In this document: one piece after another, positions 55,792-64,000 of the stretch | Layout of the letters: every line of letters starts with the position of its first letter | Position numbering within the stretch: position 1 is the first letter of the stretch | DNA from: Chitinophaga sancti | GTDB taxonomy: Bacteria > Bacteroidota > Bacteroidia > Chitinophagales > Chitinophagaceae | DNA: 64,000 nucleotides | Assembly: GCF_034087045.1 (NCBI RefSeq) | Contig: NZ_CP139247.1 | Location: 7,590,001 to 7,654,000 of the forward strand | Direction: 5' to 3' | Position numbers and translations under genes: made by a program | Notes under the pieces: model-generated | Told to the model about the DNA's origin: nothing | Database searches by the model: none | What the model saw: only the letters and a program-made list of their open reading frames with translations

Positions 55792-56814
55792 ATGAAGAAA
55801 ATAGGATTTTTATCGTTCGGACATTGGTCCAATCATCCCGCCTATCAGACCCGTACGGCAAGTGATACCTTACTTCAATCTATTGATTTGGCGGTCGCTG
55901 CCGAAGAAATCGGTTTAGATGGCGCATATTTTCGGGTACATCATTTTGCAGCTCAGTTAGCATCCCCATTTCCTTTGCTCTCTGCTATCGGCGCTAAAAC
56001 AAGCAAGATAGAGATTGGAACGGGTGTTATTGACATGCGTTATGAAAATCCCCTGTATATGGTGGAAGACGCCGGAGCGGCCGACTTGATTTCGGGAGGG
56101 CGATTACAACTGGGAATCAGCAGAGGGTCGCCGGAACAGGTGATCGATGGGTGGCGTTATTTTGGGTATGAACCAGCTGAAGGAGAAACGGATGCAGAAA
56201 TGGGCCGCAGGAAAGCGTTACAATTTCTGGATCAGCTTAAAGGCGTTGGATTTGCACAGCCCAATCCCTACCCAATGTTTCCTAATCCTCCAGGGTTATT
56301 AAGATTGGAACCCCACTCTGAAGGATTGCGGGATCGCATCTGGTGGGGAGCAGCTTCTAATGCTACCGCTGTTTGGGCAGCTGAAAATGGCATGTTCCTG
56401 CAAAGTTCTACTTTGAAATTGGATGAAAGTGGGAAGCCATTCCATGTACAACAGGCAGAACAGATCAGGTTGTACAAAGAAGCGTGGAAGAAAGCCGGGC
56501 ATCAACGTGAAGCAAGGGTTTCGGTGAGCCGGTCTATTTTTGCACTGATGAATGATCAGGATAGGTATTTCTTTGGGCGGGATAGTAATGGAGCTGACAA
56601 AATTGGAATGATCGAAAGTGACAAACGCGCTATTTTTGGAAGGAGCTATGCAGGAGAACCGGATCAGCTGATTAAGCAGCTGGTGCAGGATGAAGCTATA
56701 CAGGAGGCGGATACGGTGCTATTGACAATACCTAATACGTTGGGAATTGAGTATAATGTGCATATCCTGTCGTCGATTTTAGAGCATGTAGCACCGGGGT
56801 TAGGATGGAGGTAA
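55792..56814 (+). CDS. LLM-class flavin-dependent oxidoreductase (luciferase-like)
   Basis: The 340-residue TIM-barrel protein shows KIGFLSFGHWSNHPAYQTRT, DGAYFRVHHFAAQLASPFPLL and KIEIGTGVIDMRYENPLYMVE, then GGRLQLGISRGSPEQVI, all typical of bacterial luciferase-like monooxygenases. These use FMNH2 and oxygen to oxidise aldehydes, ketones or other carbon or sulfur substrates. Single gene with a candidate promoter and a downstream hairpin. Confidence 0.92.
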   Translation: MKKIGFLSFGHWSNHPAYQTRTASDTLLQSIDLAVAAEEIGLDGAYFRVHHFAAQLASPFPLLSAIGAKTSKIEIGTGVIDMRYENPLYMVEDAGAADLISGGRLQLGISRGSPEQVIDGWRYFGYEPAEGETDAEMGRRKALQFLDQLKGVGFAQPNPYPMFPNPPGLLRLEPHSEGLRDRIWWGAASNATAVWAAENGMFLQSSTLKLDESGKPFHVQQAEQIRLYKEAWKKAGHQREARVSVSRSIFALMNDQDRYFFGRDSNGADKIGMIESDKRAIFGRSYAGEPDQLIKQLVQDEAIQEADTVLLTIPNTLGIEYNVHILSSILEHVAPGLGWR

Positions 56815-56909
56815 GAGCTTCCTGGGGAAAACTGGTAACGACATGGAAGATGAGGGATAATAATTGGTGAAAAGTGAAGAGATTATTCCAGCAGGTCTGC
56901 AAGAGAAAA

Positions 56910-56939
56910 GGGACAAATTATCATTCGATAATTTGTCCC
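56910..56939. terminator. Terminator-like hairpin between convergent genes
   Basis: A perfect 13-bp stem GGGACAAATTATC / GATAATTTGTCCC with loop ATTC lies between convergent transcription units. There is no T-tract after it on the forward strand. Confidence 0.65.
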
Positions 56940-57027
56940 AACCTAATCGGAATTATAATATCTATATTATGAATTTTACCTGCATCATATTACAAAAGGC
57001 AGCAATTGGAACCTAAATCTGAAATGA

Positions 57028-58065
57028 TTAATCTAATAAATTCAATCTTATCAAACTCTCCGCTGTTGCCAATACCGCATCTTCTGTAGAACGAGGTGAC
57101 CAACCCAACATTCGGATGGCTTTCTCACTCGTCACATTCATCACCCTCCCTAATAATGGTATAATCGATTTCAACTTCGGATCTTTGAACGCTGCGATCC
57201 GCAGCAATATATTGGGTAATTCTTTAGCGTGTACTTTACTAGCAGCTTCGCCCAAATGTTGTTTCAGAATTTTTGCAACTTCTACTGACCAGATACTTTC
57301 ACCTGCAGTCGCAATAAATCGTTGCCCTTTTGCATCAGGATGCGTCATTGCACGAAGATGAAGATCAGCTACATCACGTACATCTACTAACCCGGAATTG
57401 ATCTTTGGACACCCCGGCGCTTTACCTGTTAAAAGATTTTTAATCAGGTGAATGGAATGTGAATAATCAGCTCCCAGTACAGGGCCTAAAACACCGACAG
57501 GGTTAACTGCTGACAGTTCCAGCCCATTGCCTTCTTTTTTTATAAATTCCCAGGCGGCCAGTTCTGCCAGGGTCTTTGATTTTTGATAGGCAGGTGCTTT
57601 ACCTGAAATATTGGTCCAGGTTGTTTCGTCAAATGGTGCTGCCTGATTAGGATGTCCATATACCACAGCACCGATAGCAGAGGTCAATACTACACGTTTT
57701 ACACCAGCATCTCTGGATGCGCGAAGTACACGAAGTACGCCTTCCCGTGCAGGAATGATCATTTCATCTTCGTGTTTATAATTGACAATCGGAGTAGGTG
57801 AAGCTACATGCAGCACATAGGTACATCCGCTTACAGCTTTATCCCAGTTAGCATCTGCAGATAGGTCTGCCACTATAAATGTTAAACGATCCCCGGCCTC
57901 TATACCGCCTTCTTTGAGCATAGCTCTTACCTCTGCCTCCCGGTTTAGAGAACGAAGCGTCGCCCGTACACGATAGCCTGCCTGTAATAATTGTAAAATA
58001 CAATGGACGGCTATAAAACCCGCGCCGCCAGTCACCAGGACTGTTTTATCAATATTTGTATTCAT
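57028..58065 (-). CDS. NAD(P)-dependent epimerase / dihydroflavonol reductase-like enzyme
   Basis: The ATG at 58065 is preferred over a TTG 21 bp upstream. The 345-residue extended SDR has VLVTGGAGFIAVHC, a conserved LHVASPTP, LTSAIGAVVYG and the Tyr-Lys pair in PAYQKSKTLAE. It reduces carbonyl groups on small molecules with NADPH. It may be cotranscribed after the FAD-dependent monooxygenase upstream (105-bp gap). Confidence 0.92.
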   Translation of the reverse strand: MNTNIDKTVLVTGGAGFIAVHCILQLLQAGYRVRATLRSLNREAEVRAMLKEGGIEAGDRLTFIVADLSADANWDKAVSGCTYVLHVASPTPIVNYKHEDEMIIPAREGVLRVLRASRDAGVKRVVLTSAIGAVVYGHPNQAAPFDETTWTNISGKAPAYQKSKTLAELAAWEFIKKEGNGLELSAVNPVGVLGPVLGADYSHSIHLIKNLLTGKAPGCPKINSGLVDVRDVADLHLRAMTHPDAKGQRFIATAGESIWSVEVAKILKQHLGEAASKVHAKELPNILLRIAAFKDPKLKSIIPLLGRVMNVTSEKAIRMLGWSPRSTEDAVLATAESLIRLNLLD

Positions 58066-58170
58066 CTCAATAATTTGATGAATCAAATCTCGGTGTAAAA
58101 CAGATTAGGAGGTTTGTTGAAAAGGCGTGTTTGGTTTGATTAAAAGTCAGGTATTTTTAAGCAGGCGTTT

Positions 58171-59262
58171 TTAAAACCCTTCCTGCCTCATCTGCTGAAT
58201 CCCATCTTCAGTTGAAGGAATTAATTTTTCTCTTACATTTTTCGCCGCGTCTGCCTGCACTTCTTCTATTAACGGACGTAGATTCTTATTATAATCCTGA
58301 AATGCCAATAAGTAATCCCCATTGTGTGCCAGCAGTGCATCAGCCAGTGCAGCGGCACCATCCATTGCCAATGAACCTCCTCTACCTGCAGCTGGCGAAG
58401 CACAATAAGCCGCATCACCCACTAAAGCAACCCTGCCTTTTGTCCAGGAAGGCATTTTGATCTGACAAAATTTATCGAAGTAGAAGTTTTCTGCATCGGC
58501 AACTTCTTTTAATAATCCGTTAGTTCTCCATCCCTGTTCTTTGAACTGCTCCAATATGATCTTTCTTTGTTGACCTACATCGCGATAATCGTATGGTATT
58601 TCCTGATCCGATAGAAAGCAAAATACAATATCGGTTTTATGCTTGTATGCATTCAACATATAAACCTTGCCAGGAACATTAAAGAATTGAATGGTATTTT
58701 GCTCCACCAGCAATTTATCCACGATGGAGATTGAAAAATATGCACCGAGAAAATGTGAAAATTCACTTTCATCACCAAACCATATTTTCCTTATCCCTGA
58801 ATGCGTGCCATCACAACCAAATACAAGGTCAAACGCTTTTTTCGAACCATCTTTAAAAGTTGCTATTATATTATCGGCGGTTTCATCTAACGCGGTAATG
58901 CTGTTATTAAAAACAAATGCTACTTCACCTTTTAATTGCTCTAATAAAATCCGGACTAATTCGCTTCTTTCAATTTCGATTTCTTCACCCTTCCGCTCTA
59001 CCGCAATGGAGCCGACTGTGGCATCATTCGTATCTTTGAATACGATGGTTTCCAGATTCAATGCACTTGATTTTAACTGCTCATAGATTCCCATCCGCTT
59101 CACCACATCAATCGTGGAACCTTGCAGATCTACTGCCGTACCACCCATTCTGGGTCCCGGAGCAACTTCCACTACCGATACTTTGTAACCTGCTCTATTC
59201 ATCCAATAAGCTATTGAAAGCCCTGCTATGCTTGCGCCCGAGACGAGTACTTCTTTTTGCAA
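58171..59262 (-). CDS. FAD-dependent monooxygenase (TetX/UbiH type)
   Basis: There is no ATG before the FAD motif; TTG at 59262 gives MQKEVLVSGASIAGLSIAYW, matching the family start (TTG at 59286 is an alternative). The ~363-residue protein has the dinucleotide motif GASIAGLS, LVFGCDGTHSGIRK and ALVGDAAYCASPAAGRGGSLAM. These enzymes hydroxylate aromatic or polyketide-like compounds, and some inactivate tetracycline. The close family and substrate cannot be told. The AraC gene 76 bp upstream on the same strand may control it. Confidence 0.9.
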   Translation of the reverse strand: MQKEVLVSGASIAGLSIAYWMNRAGYKVSVVEVAPGPRMGGTAVDLQGSTIDVVKRMGIYEQLKSSALNLETIVFKDTNDATVGSIAVERKGEEIEIERSELVRILLEQLKGEVAFVFNNSITALDETADNIIATFKDGSKKAFDLVFGCDGTHSGIRKIWFGDESEFSHFLGAYFSISIVDKLLVEQNTIQFFNVPGKVYMLNAYKHKTDIVFCFLSDQEIPYDYRDVGQQRKIILEQFKEQGWRTNGLLKEVADAENFYFDKFCQIKMPSWTKGRVALVGDAAYCASPAAGRGGSLAMDGAAALADALLAHNGDYLLAFQDYNKNLRPLIEEVQADAAKNVREKLIPSTEDGIQQMRQEGF

Positions 59263-59338
59263 TTTATTTCGTTTTTGTTGGTACAAAGTAAAGGCCCTTC
59301 ATGCAGGAAAATAAGATCTGAAAAAAGTAACTATTGGA

Positions 59339-60199
59339 CTAATCGAGGTTTTTGTTCCGGAATGCCAAAGGCGTTTTTCGGAGCATTTTGGTAAATAATC
59401 TTGAAAAATAGGGATAATCATCATAGCCTAATTCTGTGGCTATTTCTTTTACTGTCTTACCAGAATGCATGAGCAAACGCTTTGCTTCTAATATTACACG
59501 TTGCTGTATTAGATTGGAAACAGAATATCCTGTTGTGTTTTTGACACATTCATTCAGGTAAGGGATTGATATATTTAGTTGCTGTGCGTAGTCTGCCGGG
59601 CGTTTGGCAATGGTATAATTACGTTCTAATATTTTTTTGAAGCTTTTGGTGACGGTTTCAAATCGCGTCAGTTTTTGTGTGTATTGTGTTTGCGCCAGGT
59701 ATTCCGAAATCACTAATGCGACCAATGCATTGCAGCTATCTTTCAGGAGGGGGTGATATAGCCTGTCGTTCTGACGTTCAAAGTAACGGATGCTCAATGA
59801 TACGGCATCTGCAATAAGGGAGAATGTTTCTTTCTTTAATAAGAGAGGTTTTGCCGGTGTGATCTCTTCTAATAGTTGCAGGTATTCAGGATGCAGGTTT
59901 TCATTATTGAGGGACCAGACACTAACAGTTACATTTTTAAAGGACAATATACGATGTACCTGATTAGGATGTATATAAAGGATTTGCAATGGCCTGATGT
60001 TATATTGCTGAAAATCTATCTCCACTGTAACACTGCCTTTTTCAAGCAGAAAAAACGAATGTCCATCCTCCCTGTGTGGCCTTCCAGCCTCTTCCTTTTC
60101 CGGAGTACTTAACTCCTTCACAGCGAGTCGTTCAACAGCTATGCCTGAACCAAACTGGTTCGCCATCGGATTGACCGGAATGGATTTTCTTTTTTTCAC
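59339..60199 (-). CDS. AraC-family regulator
   Basis: GTG at 60199 gives MKKRKSIPVNPMANQFGSGI, the usual start of this subfamily; an ATG at 60166 is an alternative. The cupin-like N-terminal domain (HSFFLLEKGSVTVEIDFQQY, YIHPNQVHRIL) precedes an AraC domain (YAQQLNISIPYLNECVKNTT, ATELGYDDYPYFSRLFTKML). It is divergent from the SDR gene at 60299 and upstream of the monooxygenase, so it may regulate either. Confidence 0.92.
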   Translation of the reverse strand: MKKRKSIPVNPMANQFGSGIAVERLAVKELSTPEKEEAGRPHREDGHSFFLLEKGSVTVEIDFQQYNIRPLQILYIHPNQVHRILSFKNVTVSVWSLNNENLHPEYLQLLEEITPAKPLLLKKETFSLIADAVSLSIRYFERQNDRLYHPLLKDSCNALVALVISEYLAQTQYTQKLTRFETVTKSFKKILERNYTIAKRPADYAQQLNISIPYLNECVKNTTGYSVSNLIQQRVILEAKRLLMHSGKTVKEIATELGYDDYPYFSRLFTKMLRKTPLAFRNKNLD

Positions 60200-60298
60200 C
60201 TTACAAATATAATTTTTTGGCTACAAAGTGCCTCGATAGGGCTACAAGTGGAAAGCACCATATCCCGATCTTTGATCTACAATTAAAACATACATATT

Positions 60299-61129
60299 AT
60301 GGCAGGTAAAATATGGTTTATTACAGGAACCTCAAGAGGGTTTGGACGGGTTTGGACAGAAGCTGCACTTGAGCGGGGCGATAAGGTGGTAGCTACTGCA
60401 CGCAAGCTGGCCAGCATTGACGACTTTAATACTAAGTATGGTGAAAATGTGCTGACACTGGAAATGGATGTGACGAACGAGGAACAGGTGAAAGCGGCTG
60501 TGGCAAAAGCACATGCCCACTTTGGCAGATTGGATATCGTACTGAATAATGCAGGTTATTCTCTTGTGGGCACTATTGAAGAGGCTAGTGCTGATGATGT
60601 ACGGGCACTGTACGAAACGAATGTATTAGGTCCCCTTGCTGTGATTAAGGCCGCGCTGCCTTTTCTGAGAAAACAAGGTAGCGGTCATATTATTGGCGTA
60701 TCCAGTAACCTGGGGCATATTGTATTGCCGGTAATTGGCTACTATTGTTCTTCTAAATGGGCATTTGAAGCGATTCATGAAAGCCTGGCAGCCGAGGTAA
60801 AACCTTTCGGTATTAAAGTGACGATCATCGAACCAGGGGCCTATGCTACAGAATTCGGGACACAGGAGTCGCTGAAATTTGCTGCAGGACTTGACATTTA
60901 TGCAGATTTCAAACAGCAGTTTTTTGCACGGCTCACTTCGTTTGAAAGAGGCAATCCATCTGCTACACCTCCTTCCCTCTTTAAAATGGTAGATGCAGAC
61001 AATCCACCATTGCGCTTTAATTTGGGTAGTCATAACCTGGAAGGCCTGCGTGCAGCGTATGCTGAGCGTATAGCAACCTGGGAAGCCTGGGACGAGGTTT
61101 CCCGTGCAGCACAGGGAGAATCAAAATAA
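60299..61129 (+). CDS. SDR-family oxidoreductase
   Basis: The 276-residue protein has TGTSRGFGRVW, DVTNEEQVKAAV, NNAGYSLVGTIEEA, active Ser in IGVSSNLG and YYCSSKWAFEA (Tyr-x3-Lys). It resembles NADP-dependent carbonyl reductases. GATCTTTG about 30 bp upstream resembles a -7 box. A hairpin and then a subfamily-A AraC gene follow on the same strand. Confidence 0.94.
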   Translation: MAGKIWFITGTSRGFGRVWTEAALERGDKVVATARKLASIDDFNTKYGENVLTLEMDVTNEEQVKAAVAKAHAHFGRLDIVLNNAGYSLVGTIEEASADDVRALYETNVLGPLAVIKAALPFLRKQGSGHIIGVSSNLGHIVLPVIGYYCSSKWAFEAIHESLAAEVKPFGIKVTIIEPGAYATEFGTQESLKFAAGLDIYADFKQQFFARLTSFERGNPSATPPSLFKMVDADNPPLRFNLGSHNLEGLRAAYAERIATWEAWDEVSRAAQGESK

Positions 61130-61142
61130 TATAATTGAGAAT

Positions 61143-61168
61143 GATAACCGATCTTTATATCGGTTATC
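61143..61168 (+). terminator. Hairpin between SDR and AraC genes
   Basis: A perfect 10-bp stem GATAACCGAT / ATCGGTTATC is followed by ATTCTTT. It lies just before the chosen AraC start at 61189 and could be a weak terminator or attenuator. Confidence 0.65.
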
Positions 61169-61188
61169 ATTCTTTAATGTGCATAAAC

Positions 61189-62106
61189 ATGAAAAAAGAA
61201 GAAAATCTTCCTTATAAAATGGGATCTCTTTCTGAGATGCACCGCATACTTGGGTTACCGAATCCCAGGCATCCATTGGTGAGTTTGCTCAATGGACCGA
61301 CTACCCAAATAGAGAATATGCCTGCGGGACCTCATGTGCTCACGTACTATAAAATATCCTATAAACCGAGGCTTAGCGGAAAGATACGGTACGGCCAGAG
61401 CTACTATGATTTTGATGAGGGTGGTTTGCTATTCGCTTCCCCGGGTCAGATCATTGGTGAAAATTCCAACCATCCTGCGATCTGTTCTGCGTATGTGCTG
61501 CTGATACATCCGGACTTTCTACTGAATTACCCTATTGCCAAAAAGATCAGGCAATATGGGTATTTTTCTTATTCCACCAATGAGGCACTGCATCTTTCAG
61601 AAGAGGAAAAGAATACCATCATTTCCATTTTTCAGATGATTGATACGGAACTCAATAGCCGGATCGATGATTTTAGCCAGGATGTGATCATCTCTCATAT
61701 TGAGTTATTGCTGAACTATGCTAACCGGTTTTATAAGCGCCAGTTTTTGACGCGCAAGGTCATGCACTACGATCTGTTGCAACGCGTGGAAGACCTCTTT
61801 GATGATTATTTTAAACATGATTATCCATCATCCAAAGGATTGCCCTCTGTTCAATACCTGGCAGAACAACTGAACCTTTCCCCCAGTTACCTGAGCGATA
61901 TGCTTCGGTCCCTCACTGGCCAGAATGCGCAGCAGCTAATACAGGCACGGCTATTTGAAAAAGCAAAGGAGTTGTTGTCGACCACTACCCTATCTGCGTC
62001 TGAAATAGCTTTTCAGCTTGGGTTTGAGCACTCTCAATCTTTCAGCAAATTTTTTAAAGTAAAGGCAAAAGTGACTCCTTTGCAGTTCAGACAATCATTT
62101 AATTAG
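61189..62106 (+). CDS. AraC-family regulator (subfamily A)
   Basis: The ATG at 61189 is preferred; the longer frame starts with TTG and runs through the hairpin. The 305-residue protein matches its paralogues: SEMHRILGLPNPRHPLVSL, KIRYGQSYYDFDEGGLLFAS, LIHPDFLLNYPIAKKIR and YSTNEALHLS, then NLSPSYLSDMLRSLTG and IAFQLGFEHSQSFSKFFKVK. It probably controls the SDR gene upstream. Confidence 0.93.
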   Translation: MKKEENLPYKMGSLSEMHRILGLPNPRHPLVSLLNGPTTQIENMPAGPHVLTYYKISYKPRLSGKIRYGQSYYDFDEGGLLFASPGQIIGENSNHPAICSAYVLLIHPDFLLNYPIAKKIRQYGYFSYSTNEALHLSEEEKNTIISIFQMIDTELNSRIDDFSQDVIISHIELLLNYANRFYKRQFLTRKVMHYDLLQRVEDLFDDYFKHDYPSSKGLPSVQYLAEQLNLSPSYLSDMLRSLTGQNAQQLIQARLFEKAKELLSTTTLSASEIAFQLGFEHSQSFSKFFKVKAKVTPLQFRQSFN

Positions 62107-62123
62107 TCTATTTTTTAAAAAAA

Positions 62124-62154
62124 TTTGGCAGAGATATTTATTTTCTTAAATTTG
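62124..62154 (+). promoter_or_regulatory. Promoter of the initiator tRNA gene
   Basis: TTTG at 62124-62127 and TAAATTTG at 62147-62154 are separated by 19 bp, a full match to the Bacteroidota consensus TTG-N19-TAnnTTTG. Transcription would start about 5-8 bp later, next to the tRNA 5' end at 62164. Confidence 0.85.
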
Positions 62155-62163
62155 CACCCTCAT

Positions 62164-62235
<72 letters not shown>

Positions 62236-62244
62236 CAAAGTAAG

Positions 62245-62266
62245 TCCCGGTGATGCCGGGATTTTT
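62245..62266 (+). terminator. Terminator of the tRNA gene
   Basis: A 6-bp stem TCCCGG / CCGGGA with a 5-nt loop is followed by TTTTT, ending 1 bp before the crotonase stop codon on the other strand. Confidence 0.8.
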
Positions 62267-63067
62267 CTATTTTATACTCCTGAGTAGCGATTCTATTTCC
62301 AATTCTCCTGCTACTGTTTGTGCTCCATTTTCCATCGCCTTTTTCATGATCTCTGCGGTTCGCGGCGTGAATGCCAATGCAGCCCACCCATCATTCTCTG
62401 CTTTAAAGCCTGCTGCCAATACTTTCTTTGTTGTGGAAATGATTCCTTCTTCTAAGGCAGCTATGTTTTGTGCCAGCTGGTCTACGAAGGCGTCAATTTC
62501 GGCATCAGGCAGGGCACGGTTGATCCAACCATATTGCGCAGCGGTAGCGGCGTCGAAAAGATCAGCACCTAACATAATTTCCAATGCACGGCCACGGGTC
62601 ATTTTTGCAGGAAGGTATTGGGTAGCGCCACCACCGGGGATAATGCCCATCAATGCTTCGCATTGTGCAAGCTTTCCTTTTTCTAAAGAAGCAAAACTCA
62701 TATCTGCTGCGGTAACAAATTCAGCGCCACCACCACGGGCAATACCTTTTAGTTTTACGATAGTGACCTGCGGCAAGTTTCTCAGCATTTCGCCAACTGC
62801 CTGAAATATATTTAATCCTTCGGGCGCTGTTTGCAGTAATTCATTCAATACATCCTGTTCATCGAGAATATTGATATCTACGTGGGCAATGAAGAAATCG
62901 GGGTTCGCACTGTCAAAGACGATTACTTTTACATCATTGGATAATCCATGGAGGACTTCCTTTAAAGATTTCATCAATGAACCACTCAGTACATTCACAG
63001 GTGGATTATTGAAAGTAATATTTGCGACTCCGTTTTTTATGTGCAGATGTAATAACTTTGTTGTCAT
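62267..63067 (-). CDS. Enoyl-CoA hydratase/isomerase (crotonase) family protein
   Basis: The 266-residue protein has the crotonase pattern: NPPVNVLSGSLMKSL, oxyanion-hole segments FFIAHVDI and KGIARGGGAEF, and CEALMGIIPGGGATQYLP with the Glu position occupied. The exact reaction on acyl-CoA substrates is open. It is divergent from an HxlR-type regulator (72 bp), which probably controls it. Confidence 0.9.
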   Translation of the reverse strand: MTTKLLHLHIKNGVANITFNNPPVNVLSGSLMKSLKEVLHGLSNDVKVIVFDSANPDFFIAHVDINILDEQDVLNELLQTAPEGLNIFQAVGEMLRNLPQVTIVKLKGIARGGGAEFVTAADMSFASLEKGKLAQCEALMGIIPGGGATQYLPAKMTRGRALEIMLGADLFDAATAAQYGWINRALPDAEIDAFVDQLAQNIAALEEGIISTTKKVLAAGFKAENDGWAALAFTPRTAEIMKKAMENGAQTVAGELEIESLLRSIK

Positions 63068-63139
63068 TTCAGAAAAGTTTTAGCAAATGTAATTGCAGTA
63101 TTGACTGAGATTAAAACTGCTATTGTAAACTATAGCAAT

Positions 63140-63508
63140 ATGGAAAAGAAAAAACCGTACATCTGTACAATAAAGGATGAGAAGGAAATCAGGTATGCGC
63201 AGGATGCACTCTATGTGTTGAGTGGAAAGTGGCGAATACCTGTTGTATTAGCGTTGCATAATGGTTTGCGCAGGTATAGAGAGATTGCGCAAAGTATTCC
63301 GGGGATCACTTTTGCCATGCTGTCAAAAGAATTGCAGATGATGGAATTGAATAACCTGGTTGAAAGAAGAGAAGATCCAGATTTTCCCAGGAACGTAGAA
63401 TACAGGCTGACCGCCTATTGCGAGTCATTGTACCCGATTGTGGAAAGTTTGATCCACTGGGGAAGAGAACATCGTAAAGTGATTAGTACTTCCTCAACTT
63501 GTAACTGA
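63140..63508 (+). CDS. HxlR-family transcriptional regulator
   Basis: The ATG at 63140 gives MEKKKPYICTIKDEKEIRYA with the usual N-terminal Cys of redox or aldehyde-sensing HxlR proteins, followed by the winged helix ALYVLSGKWRIPVVLALHNG, RYREIAQSIPGITFAMLSKE and LVERREDPDFPRNVEYRLT. It is 122 residues and divergent from the crotonase gene. From 63509 to 63784 nothing else is seen. Confidence 0.93.
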   Translation: MEKKKPYICTIKDEKEIRYAQDALYVLSGKWRIPVVLALHNGLRRYREIAQSIPGITFAMLSKELQMMELNNLVERREDPDFPRNVEYRLTAYCESLYPIVESLIHWGREHRKVISTSSTCN

Positions 63509-63784
63509 TGTTTCCACAAAATGTGACTGGCGACAGTGCGCCATTGCACAAAATACAATTATCTGATTATTACTAATTTGGATAGTTTCTCATCCAATTA
63601 AAAACCTGTTTGTACCGTGGAATTTCACATGTGATTTATCTAATATGCAAAAGATAGCTTTTGCAACAGGCCATTGACTATCAATCATCTTCATTTTTTG
63701 CCAGCTCATACGGCATACTTATTGGCTAATTCCTCAATGCGTTTTTTTCCCATATATTTCTATTTGTAAATATTAATCAGAACT

Positions 63785-64000
63785 ATGCTACATCAACTTG
63801 CAAATATAGCAGACCATGAGCTCATGGCCAGAGCAAGAAAACTGAAAGATGAGGAAGCAGCAGGAATTTTACTTGAGAGATATAGCCATTTACTGGCGGC
63901 GGTTTCCTTGCCTTCTTTAAACAATTACGATAATACCCCTGATGAATTTTTCCCTTCTCTTTTAAAACGGCTATTTAAAAGTTTGCATACGCAGACGATT
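63785..64000 (+). CDS. Start of a probable sigma-70-like regulator (3' partial)
   Basis: The frame opens at 63785 and runs off the end with 72 codons. LMARARKLKDEEAAGILLERY-SHLLAAVSLPSL resembles the first helices of ECF-type sigma factors of Bacteroidota (helix, ERYSH turn, then L-x-L). The remainder is outside the window, so the family call is tentative. Confidence 0.4.
   Translation, partial: MLHQLANIADHELMARARKLKDEEAAGILLERYSHLLAAVSLPSLNNYDNTPDEFFPSLLKRLFKSLHTQTI

Noticed and set aside
62250..62804. 184-codon forward frame opposite the crotonase gene
   Set aside because: The reverse frame has clear crotonase motifs; the forward frame has none.

Overview
The window looks like chromosomal DNA of a member of the Bacteroidota, most probably a Chitinophaga-like Chitinophagaceae. 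The basis is a SusC/SusD pair with an ECF sigma factor and a FecR anti-sigma factor, very large RHS/YD-repeat proteins of the Bacteroidota type, an orphan type IX secretion sorting domain, a GH97 glycosidase, LytTR-type two-component genes, and promoters of the TTG-N19-TAnnTTTG form. Species identity is an inference from gene content only.

Layout. (1) 1-7.7 kb: the 3' part of an RHS-core gene with a zincin-like (HExxH) C-terminal domain, a small possible partner gene, a 121-bp inverted-repeat element, and a second RHS-type surface protein gene. (2) 7.8-12.7 kb: a mobile-element graveyard with IS1595 and ISL3 remnants, a DoxX-DUF2911 fusion gene, a structurally complete IS50-like (IS4 family) element with a frameshifted transposase inserted in a terminator palindrome, and a T9SS sorting-domain fragment. 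(3) 12.9-20.0 kb: a probable metal (zinc) scarcity cluster. A COG0523 GTPase, a LolD/FtsX-like ABC pair, a DUF3299-like secreted protein and Lgt read forward; a MerC-like membrane protein and a Tat-type alkaline phosphatase read in reverse. Both transcription units carry a similar TTGCAAC-type inverted repeat over the promoter, a candidate Zur operator. (4) 20-24 kb: an IS30 remnant, a propeller-like protein, a SnoaL-like protein, an AraC regulator and a recombinase remnant. (5) 24.3-32.9 kb: a TonB-dependent uptake locus (ECF sigma / FecR / SusC with STN domain / SusD / TlpA-like thioredoxin). (6) 33-42 kb: AraC regulators with SDR and aldo/keto reductases, plus gene fragments. (7) 42-46.7 kb: LytTR response regulator and histidine kinase, then a DUF305 protein and a YncE-like propeller protein. 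(8) 47-55.5 kb: GH97 glycosidase, AraC regulator, DUF6265 protein, a CheB-CheR-PAS-histidine kinase hybrid and a fatty acid desaturase. (9) 55.5-64 kb: an arsenite-pump fragment, flavin and NAD(P)H oxidoreductases with AraC regulators, an initiator tRNA-Met, a crotonase, an HxlR regulator and the start of a gene running off the end.

Two features tie distant parts together. First, three close AraC paralogues (34.9, 41.2 and 61.2 kb) each sit beside an NAD(P)H-dependent oxidoreductase, suggesting a repeated small-molecule or aldehyde-response module. Second, a 24-28 nt motif starting GGTTCGA recurs at about 9.0, 10.8, 12.6 and 22.1 kb, each time just upstream of a terminator-like hairpin in the same orientation. 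The zinc-type cluster with its shared operator is the best candidate for a coherent, little-described system. No CRISPR array, rRNA or replication origin was seen.
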